27,172 nucleotides of DNA from an uncultured Acetatifactor sp. (GTDB lineage: Bacteria; Bacillota; Clostridia; Lachnospirales; Lachnospiraceae), in NCBI GenBank assembly GCA_910586435.1, contig CAJUGT010000011.1, positions 23,982 through 51,153 of the forward strand, given 5' to 3'. The notes below the pieces were generated by a model that was given only the letters and a program-made list of their open reading frames with translations, searched no databases and was not told where the DNA came from. Below, piece by piece: positions 8,642 through 16,136 of this stretch. Positions within the stretch are counted from its first letter, which is position 1. Each line of letters opens with the position of its first letter. The position numbers were made by a program, and so were the translations under genes.

Positions 8642-11068
8642 TTATCGGTTTTCATCCACATAGAGCTGCGCCCTGCTCTGAATTACCTGCGCCACATCCT
8701 TGGCCGATTTCTGTCCAGAATAAAAGCTCTCCATCTCTTCATTGATAATGGTCATAACCTCACTGTTGCTGTAGTAAGCCTTATTCACGGACAGAATGAA
8801 ATTCACCGCCTTATCTACCTGCTCCTGGGTCAATGTGGGCAATACAATGGACTCATTATTCAGATAAAACGTCTCGTCATATTCCACCTTCTCACCATTC
8901 TCATCCAGGTAATAAGGCCTTTCCGTTCCTTTCTTGGCATTTTCCCTGAAGTATTTCATCTGTATGGGAAGTCCCCATGTAAGCTCCGACTGGTACTCAT
9001 CCGTCAGGTAATACCGCAGGAAATCCCATGCGCCTTCCTTATTGGCGGAACGGGCGGAAATGGCAAAGGACTGGTTGGCATTGATGAAAGAACCCTGGCC
9101 GTTTTCCGAAGGAAAACCTATGTAGGCCACATCCTCGCCAATTCTGCCATTGATGGTGTAATTCAGGTTTTGAATGTCATTAATGCTCATCTGGCACAAT
9201 ATGGTTCTGTTATCCCGATACTGGCTTTGATAATTCATCCAGTAATCTTCCCCATAATAATCCTCTCCCAGCTCTGTGGGAAGAGTCTTGGCATATTCCA
9301 TCATATCCATAAAATGCTGAGAGGCAAAATCACATTTTCCCGTGGACACATCCACAAAGTCGCTGGCACAGAAATCCATCATAATACCAAAGAAACTGTC
9401 CCTGGTGGTCTCGCCAAACAGTTGTGTCTTATCCGGCATTGACGCAATGAGCTGCTTCGCTTCCTCCATGGTCCAGGAGGTTTTGTCTCCTACAAGGGAA
9501 GTCTTGGCAACCATGGTTCTCACCCCAAAATTGGGAATCACATAATACAATGTCCCGTCTACAGAGTAGGCGTCAAAGACATTCTGCACAAACTCTACCT
9601 GAGAAAGCTCCTCATCCTCTTCGATCATCTTCCCAATGTCCGCCAGAAGACCTTTGGAGGCGTAATTTTCCATGGGAAGGCCGCTGGTAATCAGAATATC
9701 CGGCATTACGCCCGTAATGATGTCATTGTTCAGCTGCTTCATACCCGCTTCATAATCTTCATAAGTATTGTAAGAATCATAATCCTTCACCACAATGCGG
9801 TATTGATCACTGGAACGATTGTATTCTATGACACGCCGCTTCATTTCACTGTTGACATAGCTGCCTGCCAATACCAGCACCGCCTTGTCAGGAATGTCTT
9901 TGGGATCCACGTAAGTCAGCACACCGGCTGTGAGCTTCTCACCATAATCCTCGTAAAATACTGCCAGAAACGCGTTATTGTCCAGTTCAACCAGACTCAC
10001 CATATTGGAAATATTCAGATCCGAATTGATGAAGCTCATCTTCATGGTACCTTCCGTATCCCCTATATTATAGGTGAAGACACCCTTGCTGTTTGAGTAT
10101 ATCAAATCGGAATTTTTCCCTGCGGATATGGTATTAAAACCATTCCAGCTGAAGGAGGAAGGAAACGGAACAGCTTCTCCCACCGTATCCGTAGTCAAGT
10201 CATATGTAGCAATAAATTCTTTTGTCCAGTCGTTCTCGTCATAATACATCACCAGGAAAGTGCCATCCTCCTTGGCAATCATCCGGTCCCGATTCTGAAA
10301 CAGCTTGGTGGTATCCTCAGACAAAGGCTTCTTCTCCGATACATTCCCCTGAGTGTCCACGGACATTTTATAGAAGTTGTCGCCCGACAATATCAGATGC
10401 AGCGTGCCGTCCGCAGTCGCCACCATGTCACCTATATAAAGGTACTCTTCCTCCGAGTTCAACTCCAACAGTTCTTTTTCCCACTGCATACTTCCGTCAG
10501 AATTCCAGCAGACAACAGAATAATTCTGGGTAGAGACATAATTTTCAGGATCTGAGGAATCTTCATATCGATGCTCGTGAACGGCATATATCTTTCCCTC
10601 TGAAGAAAAGACATAATTATAATAATTGTCATATTCCCATATATTGGAATTGTCACCGTCAATCACGCCGATATCCGGAATGGCAACAGCGGAATCAACC
10701 GCCATTCTGGCAAGGCCTCCGCCTGCTGACGGACTCCCTGACCCTTTGGCCGGGAATTCCAAAGGATGGACCTGAATATCACTTCCGTCTTCCTTCATGG
10801 AAATCAACCGTATGTCAGATTCCCCATTTCCTTCCCAGTGATACACTTCCACCATGAGATAGACCATACCATCCTTGTGGGCAGAACCGTTGACATTGAT
10901 TCCATCCCCATCCAGCTCCGGCAACGCGAACTCCTGAAGCTTATACACATTCTCCTTGGCCAACGCCGCGTTTGCCATCTTATTGTCCTTGCCGCAGGCA
11001 CCGAGTCCAATTGTCAGACAGAATACCAGGCATAGACTCAAGAATCTTCCAAATAACTTTTTTTTCAT
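8642..11068 (-). CDS. Large solute-binding lipoprotein with N-terminal propeller-like region (second copy)
   Basis: 808 residues from the ATG at 11068, with GGAGG 5 nt upstream. A lipoprotein signal with lipobox LGAC (Cys25) places it on the outer face of the membrane. Residues about 35-395 are repeated beta strands of the kind seen in beta-propellers (for example LISMKEDGSDIQVHPL, YATYDLTT-like blades). Residues about 400-808 are a family 1 extracellular solute-binding fold (AVLVLAGSY, NDIITGVMPDILI, YYVIPNFGVRTMVAKTS, ANKEGAWDFLRYYL). It ends INEEMESFYSGQKSAKDVAQVIQSR, closely matching the end of the other binding protein at 16137-18425, so the two are paralogues. Last gene of the operon, 45 nt after the MacB-domain gene. 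The ligand is unknown; the permeases suggest a carbohydrate. Confidence 0.85.
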   Translation of the reverse strand: MKKKLFGRFLSLCLVFCLTIGLGACGKDNKMANAALAKENVYKLQEFALPELDGDGINVNGSAHKDGMVYLMVEVYHWEGNGESDIRLISMKEDGSDIQVHPLEFPAKGSGSPSAGGGLARMAVDSAVAIPDIGVIDGDNSNIWEYDNYYNYVFSSEGKIYAVHEHRYEDSSDPENYVSTQNYSVVCWNSDGSMQWEKELLELNSEEEYLYIGDMVATADGTLHLILSGDNFYKMSVDTQGNVSEKKPLSEDTTKLFQNRDRMIAKEDGTFLVMYYDENDWTKEFIATYDLTTDTVGEAVPFPSSFSWNGFNTISAGKNSDLIYSNSKGVFTYNIGDTEGTMKMSFINSDLNISNMVSLVELDNNAFLAVFYEDYGEKLTAGVLTYVDPKDIPDKAVLVLAGSYVNSEMKRRVIEYNRSSDQYRIVVKDYDSYNTYEDYEAGMKQLNNDIITGVMPDILITSGLPMENYASKGLLADIGKMIEEDEELSQVEFVQNVFDAYSVDGTLYYVIPNFGVRTMVAKTSLVGDKTSWTMEEAKQLIASMPDKTQLFGETTRDSFFGIMMDFCASDFVDVSTGKCDFASQHFMDMMEYAKTLPTELGEDYYGEDYWMNYQSQYRDNRTILCQMSINDIQNLNYTINGRIGEDVAYIGFPSENGQGSFINANQSFAISARSANKEGAWDFLRYYLTDEYQSELTWGLPIQMKYFRENAKKGTERPYYLDENGEKVEYDETFYLNNESIVLPTLTQEQVDKAVNFILSVNKAYYSNSEVMTIINEEMESFYSGQKSAKDVAQVIQSRAQLYVDENR

Positions 11069-11113
11069 AATAACCTCCATATCACAGCTTCCCTGTGACT
11101 TACATGCCTTCCT

Positions 11114-12337
11114 TCATCTTTTCCAACCGTTCCTTTTCCAGCCATTCCCCCTCTTTCGTCCTGGTTCGTCCAGATACCCCAGGTCATCCACCTTTTTGCG
11201 CCGAATCCTCTTCTTCTCTTTTGGCATTTTTTCTTTCGGCTTCTTTTCCCTGGGTCTTTTTTCCTCTGAAATACCTTCTCCCAGGACACCGCCTTTGTTT
11301 TTGCGTGCCCGGAACTTTTCTGCCTGCCGTTCGGCTTTGTCCTGCAACTTCAGGCGCACGTCACGCAATGTCCAGCCCTTATGTCTCCACCAGATAATGA
11401 AGAACACCAGCGCCATTAAGACGGGATACGCCAAAAACAACAGCCCAAACAAGGTAATCACAGCCAAAATATCCTCATATCCCCTGGCAATATTTTCCCA
11501 GAAAGGATAGATAATGGCCTTTCCGTTCATGGAACGGGTTCCGAACCCTCCCAGCAGTTTCAGCCTTGACAAAAGAGAGTATCTGGTGCTGTTTTCCACA
11601 ACCTCCACATTTTTCTCATCACTGCCCAAATGCTCTTTGATGTATTTATAGGCAAATTCCGAAACCGGATTTGGCATTACAATTTCGTAATGATTAATGC
11701 CATTGCTTTTGCCCAGCTCCGACAACGTCTGGTAGGATACATAGACCAGCGTACTGTCCAGCCCCGCCGCTTCCGCCAAACGTCCACTTTCCCTGCGTAT
11801 GACTCCTGTTACAATATGGGACTGCCCACCGATATCCACCGTCATTCCCGCCACATCGGAAGAGCCAAAGAGCTGCCATGCCGCGTCTTCATCTATGACA
11901 CAATAATCCTGCATCAGGTCATTGCCTGAAAAATAGGACCCATACAAAAGCTCCTCCGGGTGAAAGAGGAAAAAGTCACCGCCGATGCCGATAGCATCCG
12001 CCGACAATCTTCCTCTGTCGGTGGTAAGGGTGATCTGGCCGTCAGCGCTGTATGCGTCCGCCCACAGCCTGGCGCCTGCGTTCTCCGATTCCTGCACCAC
12101 GGAAGCATCCGTCAGCGCGCCGTCAATGGTATGTTCAAATTCCTCAATAGAATCCGCCGTAATCTTGGCGTTTACCGAGAAAAAGCAGCTGACCTGGGAA
12201 ACATTCCCTTCTTTGCTCCACCGCGCCGCAGCCTGCTGTGAAAGCTGACTGCGGCATAAATGGTTCGTTATGAACAGCAGAATCAGGAAAATCAGAAAGG
12301 AGACGCCTCCGCTGATACCCAATACTATTTTCTTCAT
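11114..12337 (-). CDS. MacB-type extracellular domain protein with two membrane segments and a basic tail
   Basis: 407 residues from the ATG at 12337, with GAGGT 5 nt upstream. An N-terminal helix (about 5-25) leads into an extracellular domain of about 270 residues that resembles the MacB periplasmic core domain (AWQLFGSSDVAGMTVDIGGQSHIVTGVIRR). A second helix follows at about 295-320, and then a tail of about 90 residues very rich in Lys, Arg and Glu, ending in a small GWKR repeat. The three C-terminal FtsX membrane helices and any ATPase domain are absent, so this is not a complete MacB-like permease. By the positive-inside rule the tail is cytoplasmic. It sits 24 nt after the HlyD-like adaptor gene, the usual partner of MacB proteins, inside a sugar-transporter operon. 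Function unknown; the fold assignment is from sequence pattern. Confidence 0.7.
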   Translation of the reverse strand: MKKIVLGISGGVSFLIFLILLFITNHLCRSQLSQQAAARWSKEGNVSQVSCFFSVNAKITADSIEEFEHTIDGALTDASVVQESENAGARLWADAYSADGQITLTTDRGRLSADAIGIGGDFFLFHPEELLYGSYFSGNDLMQDYCVIDEDAAWQLFGSSDVAGMTVDIGGQSHIVTGVIRRESGRLAEAAGLDSTLVYVSYQTLSELGKSNGINHYEIVMPNPVSEFAYKYIKEHLGSDEKNVEVVENSTRYSLLSRLKLLGGFGTRSMNGKAIIYPFWENIARGYEDILAVITLFGLLFLAYPVLMALVFFIIWWRHKGWTLRDVRLKLQDKAERQAEKFRARKNKGGVLGEGISEEKRPREKKPKEKMPKEKKRIRRKKVDDLGYLDEPGRKRGNGWKRNGWKR

Positions 12338-12361
12338 CGCTTACCTCATCTTACTCTCAAA

Positions 12362-14143
12362 TTAATTGGATGCCAGCCGAACCAGTTTTCCGGCTTCCAC
12401 CGGTTTGGTAGAAGTTGTTATCACAAATTCATAGCCATAGAGAGCCGCGCTGATAGCGGACTGGGTATCATCGCTGGCAAGCACTTCCACATCCACACGG
12501 CTTGCGGTATAACGAGTTCCCAAAGGACTGGACTTGGACTCCACAATCAGAATAAATTTACCGTTATTGTCTTCACGAATAGCGCTGTTTGGAACAATCA
12601 AATCATAGTTTGCGCTCTTCTGGCCCACTGACAGGTTTAAACTCTGACCTGCGGTCACACTGCTTCCGGTCACATCAAAAGTCAGCAGCTTCTTCTGGCC
12701 GGGGTCCGTGGTATCCGGTTTGATGCTGGAAAGTGTCACTTCCAAATCGTCATATCTCCAGGCATTGACCAAATCCGCCTTATCGCCCACAGACAATCTT
12801 CTGGCCTGTTCATTGGTCACGGAAAAGCTCAAGGTATACCCCTTGCCCTCCGGCTGCATCACTGCCACAGGTGTGGCGGCGGAAGTGGTATTGCCCGCAG
12901 TGACATTCAGCTTTGTGATCGTTCCTGATATGGGTGCCGTAATGGTAGCGCCCGTGGTTTTCTCCTTCAGTTCATCCACCTTTTCCTGCGCTTTGTCAAT
13001 GGCGTCCTGGTAAGCCTGCAATCCGGACACCCTGCCGATTTGAGAATTCAAATCCGTAAGTTCTTTTTGTCTGTCCGTAAGATCCTTTTGTCTGTCTGTC
13101 ACCGCCTGCTGTTTCCTGGTCAGCACATCCTGGGCTTGTTTCTGCTCCGCTTCAATAAGTCCCTGCTGATATTTCAGGCCGTTGATAATGTCTTCCTTAT
13201 CCTTCGCCTTTCTGGCATCCAGATTTGCCTGGGCTTCTTCCAGCACTTTTGCTTTCTGCGCCACTATGGTTTTGGCATTTTCCAGATTGGTCTGGCTCGC
13301 AAGCAGATTTGCGTCCTCCACGGCTCGCTGGGCCAGAAGCTCTTTGGCCTGATCGCTCTCCTCCCAAAACGCACCCAACCCTGCCTGGTCAAATTCCGCC
13401 TTCCCCGCCTCCCAATTGGCCACGATTTCATTTATTCTCTGCTGTATACGGTTTATTTCATCCTGAATTCCATTTCGGTTATTCTCGGCATTGGCAAGCT
13501 CTTCCCTGGCCCAGTCACGGGTATGCCTTTCTCCGGAATCCCCATCGTCGTTATTGTTCTGTTCAATAGAAATCTGAAGGGTAAAGGCATCATAGCGCTG
13601 CTTTATGGCATCCAATGCGTTCTGCGCCTGTTTCACTTCATTTTCCGCCATTTTTACCGCATTTTCCGCCGCCTTTACCGCATTTTGCTTTGCGGAAATC
13701 TGGACCCGGTAATCCTCAATGGATATGCCGCTCTCCGCCGCCTGAATTTCGGAGGAAGTCAACTCCGTGCTCAGCATTGCCTTCTCGTAATCAGCCTCCG
13801 CCTTTTCCAATGCCTCCAGCGCCGTCTTTAACTCGTCGCTGTCTTCATCTTCCAGATAATAAAGGACGGCTCCCTTCTCAACCACATCCCCTGTACGCAC
13901 GGCCACACTGGCCACTTTCCTGGTCTCCGTCACCTTCACCTCATAAGGATCGCCGCTTTCCACCGTCCCTGATCCCCTTATCTTGGCCGTAATGGTTCCT
14001 GACTGCACATATTGCGTCGCCACCTCCGGCAGGGAATAGTTCATAATGGTCTGGGAGAAGAAAGTCAGCAGCAGCATTACCGTAAGGAATACAATCGCCG
14101 CATTCTTCACCCATTCCCTTCTCTTTGTTCCATTCTCATTCAT
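12362..14143 (-). CDS. HlyD/MacA-like membrane fusion (adaptor) protein with long coiled-coil hairpin
   Basis: 593 residues from the ATG at 14143; AGGAG lies 10 nt upstream, while a GTG 9 codons earlier has no ribosome site. One membrane helix at about 14-34, then the first half of a biotinyl-lipoyl-like domain (GSGTVESGDPYEVKVTETR, VRTGDVVEKGAVLYYLED, about 45-90). An alpha-helical hairpin rich in Ala, Glu, Lys and Gln runs from about 100 to 393. The second lipoyl half follows (TITAPISGTITKLNVTAGN, about 397-430), then a beta-barrel and membrane-proximal domain to the end (VGQKSANYDLIVPNSAIRED). Such adaptors normally dock onto an export permease, but here the upstream genes are sugar-import permeases and the next gene encodes a lone MacB-type domain. 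In a Gram-positive cell there is no outer membrane channel to join, so the hairpin probably projects into the wall. No export ATPase is in this operon; one lies 8 kb away at 22952-23656. Confidence 0.88.
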   Translation of the reverse strand: MNENGTKRREWVKNAAIVFLTVMLLLTFFSQTIMNYSLPEVATQYVQSGTITAKIRGSGTVESGDPYEVKVTETRKVASVAVRTGDVVEKGAVLYYLEDEDSDELKTALEALEKAEADYEKAMLSTELTSSEIQAAESGISIEDYRVQISAKQNAVKAAENAVKMAENEVKQAQNALDAIKQRYDAFTLQISIEQNNNDDGDSGERHTRDWAREELANAENNRNGIQDEINRIQQRINEIVANWEAGKAEFDQAGLGAFWEESDQAKELLAQRAVEDANLLASQTNLENAKTIVAQKAKVLEEAQANLDARKAKDKEDIINGLKYQQGLIEAEQKQAQDVLTRKQQAVTDRQKDLTDRQKELTDLNSQIGRVSGLQAYQDAIDKAQEKVDELKEKTTGATITAPISGTITKLNVTAGNTTSAATPVAVMQPEGKGYTLSFSVTNEQARRLSVGDKADLVNAWRYDDLEVTLSSIKPDTTDPGQKKLLTFDVTGSSVTAGQSLNLSVGQKSANYDLIVPNSAIREDNNGKFILIVESKSSPLGTRYTASRVDVEVLASDDTQSAISAALYGYEFVITTSTKPVEAGKLVRLASN

Positions 14144-14188
14144 CTCTTTTTCTCTCCTATATCCAATCACTGCTTTTGGGAACCCTTC

Positions 14189-15160
14189 TTATCCCTTGAT
14201 ACCTCCCTGGTAGGTAATTCCATCCACCAGATATTCCTCCCCGTACAAGAAGATTAACAGACTGGGAACCATATATATGGTAGCCACCGCAAATGCCAAT
14301 CCAATTTCCCCTGCGTTAATCTTACTCAGGAACACGGACAAGGGATGTTTTTCCGCGTCGGTGAGCAAAAGCAGCGGCTGTTCCACCATATTCCAGTAGT
14401 CAATAAATACCAGAATGGCTGCGGAACAAATGGCGCCTTTGCACAGGGGCATACAAATCCTCCGATAAATCTGCCATTCTCCTGCGCCGTCTATCTGTGC
14501 CGCTTCCATCACCGACTCCGGTATCCTTCGCATGAATTTTGTCAGCAAAAATACCGCAAAGGGGGAGACAATGCCCGGCAGCCAGATAGCCCAGTTGGTG
14601 TCCAGAAGTTTCAGCCAGTCGCTGACCAGATAGTTGGGCACCAGCGTCACCTGATAGGGCATTAGCATCAGGATAATATACATAAAGAAAATCATTTCCC
14701 GAATTCTTCCCCGGTATCTGGCAAAACCATAGGATGCCAGGGACGCCACCGTGAGCTGAAATAATACAATGGGGCCCACCAATATGACGGAATTCCAGAA
14801 CTTCAGCAAATATTCCGGACTTTTCAGCAGTACCGTATTGTACTGACTGAAAGACACCATATCGGGAATGAACTTCAAATTCACCTTTTCAGATATGTAA
14901 ACCTTTCCTCCGTTTGCGTCCGTGGCAAACACGGAGCCATAATTGGCCGATATTTCCGATGCCGACATAAACGAATTGGTAATGGTCAGCACAATCGGCA
15001 TTAAAAACAGGAAAGCAAATGCCGCCGCTACCAACGTGGCCAGAGCAATCCTTCCTGTCTGCCACATTTTCCTGCGTTTCACACTGGAAAGCTTCCTGCC
15101 GCCCCGCCCCAGGGTTCTTGACGCCGGAAGTTCATATGTGCTTTTTTTCTGCTTTTTCAA
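14189..15160 (-). CDS. CUT1-type sugar ABC permease, MalG-like
   Basis: 323 residues with six predicted membrane helices. It carries a good EAA loop at about residue 217 (EAAQIDGAGEWQIYRRICMPL), which contacts the ATPase. The start is TTG at 15160, overlapping the TGA of the MalF-like gene in the four bases TTGA; AGGA lies 9 nt upstream. An ATG a few bases earlier is out of frame. The overlap implies translational coupling and a matched dose of the two permeases. The C-terminal motif YLVDGITYQGGIKG is typical of MalG-like proteins. Substrate probably an oligosaccharide or sugar derivative; not determinable here. Confidence 0.93.
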   Translation of the reverse strand: MKKQKKSTYELPASRTLGRGGRKLSSVKRRKMWQTGRIALATLVAAAFAFLFLMPIVLTITNSFMSASEISANYGSVFATDANGGKVYISEKVNLKFIPDMVSFSQYNTVLLKSPEYLLKFWNSVILVGPIVLFQLTVASLASYGFARYRGRIREMIFFMYIILMLMPYQVTLVPNYLVSDWLKLLDTNWAIWLPGIVSPFAVFLLTKFMRRIPESVMEAAQIDGAGEWQIYRRICMPLCKGAICSAAILVFIDYWNMVEQPLLLLTDAEKHPLSVFLSKINAGEIGLAFAVATIYMVPSLLIFLYGEEYLVDGITYQGGIKG

Positions 15161-16071
15161 CCTTCCACATCCTTTCCAAAACGATTTTCCGCAATAAACA
15201 GGATTCCGATGATGACAATCATCACAAGGGACATCAGAATTGCCGCTGCCGAAAGCGTTTGATAATCCAGCGATTTGAACTTGTTGTTCATAAAGTGCTG
15301 CAAGGTATAAATGGAGTCATAGGGATAATCCCCCGTAAGCAAATAAACTTCCCGGAATACCTTGAAGGAGTTAATCAATGACATTATCGTCACAAATAAG
15401 AGCGTGGAGGATAGATACCGTATCTTAATATAGAAAAAGGTTTGCAGAGGTGTGGCGCTTTCCAGAGTCGCCACTTCCAAAATGTCCTTTGGTATGCTGG
15501 CCAGGGCCGCCATAAACATAATCATATTATACCCCAGATTCTTCCACAGGAACAATATCACCACAACCACCAGGGCATAGTCCGATTTCAGCCAGTCTAT
15601 CTTGTTCACTCCCAATACCGTCAGAATCTCATTGAGCGCTCCATTATAGTGGAAAATAACCTGCCAGATCAATACAATGGATGCCACGGGAACCATCATG
15701 GGGCTTAAGAAAAAGGTTCTGAACTGGCTCCGGAACGGGAGCTTTGCCTCCAGCACTATTGCCAGCAGCAAGGATAACACCACCGCCAGGGGCACTGCCA
15801 CAACAGAAAACGACAGGGTATTGTTGACTGCCCTTCTGAAGGCGGAATTACGTAATATATTCTGAAAATTATCCAAAAACACAAAATTGCCGCTGATAGG
15901 ATTATCTACCAGAGAATAATAGATTACCACCAGAAAAGGAATGATGAAAAATGTCATCACCCCCAGGAAGCTGGGGGCAAGGAACGCCCCCGAACTTATC
16001 TTCAGCTTTCGCGTTCTTCGAGTCGTCTTAATATGATCTTTTGGCTGTCTGATTTTCTGCTTCTTACTCAC
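15157..16071 (-). CDS. CUT1-type sugar ABC permease, MalF-like
   Basis: 304 residues, six predicted membrane helices after a basic cytoplasmic N-terminus. It starts with GTG at 16071, with GAGG 7 nt upstream. The EAA loop is degenerate but recognisable (LEVATLESATPLQTFFYIKIRYLSS region): the usual EAA is EVA and the conserved Gly is replaced by Ser. It forms the heterodimeric channel with the MalG-like partner that it overlaps. The binding-protein gene lies upstream behind a stem-loop. No ATPase gene is present; CUT1 systems in Bacillota often share an MsmX-type ATPase encoded elsewhere. Confidence 0.93.
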   Translation of the reverse strand: MSKKQKIRQPKDHIKTTRRTRKLKISSGAFLAPSFLGVMTFFIIPFLVVIYYSLVDNPISGNFVFLDNFQNILRNSAFRRAVNNTLSFSVVAVPLAVVLSLLLAIVLEAKLPFRSQFRTFFLSPMMVPVASIVLIWQVIFHYNGALNEILTVLGVNKIDWLKSDYALVVVVILFLWKNLGYNMIMFMAALASIPKDILEVATLESATPLQTFFYIKIRYLSSTLLFVTIMSLINSFKVFREVYLLTGDYPYDSIYTLQHFMNNKFKSLDYQTLSAAAILMSLVMIVIIGILFIAENRFGKDVEG

Positions 16072-16103
16072 TTTTTATCCTCATTCCAGACGTAATCTCA
16101 TAT

Positions 16104-16127
16104 GCCGCCCACTCTGAGGCGGGCGGC
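16104..16127 (-). promoter_or_regulatory. GC-rich intercistronic stem-loop after the first binding-protein gene
   Basis: GCCGCCC (16104-16110) pairs perfectly with GGGCGGC (16121-16127) around a 10-nt loop, 9 nt after the stop of the binding-protein gene. No U-tract follows, so it is not a full terminator. In binding-protein operons such structures are known to stabilise the upstream message and raise binding protein over permeases; that role is inferred here. Confidence 0.7.
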
Positions 16128-16136
16128 AATGATGAC

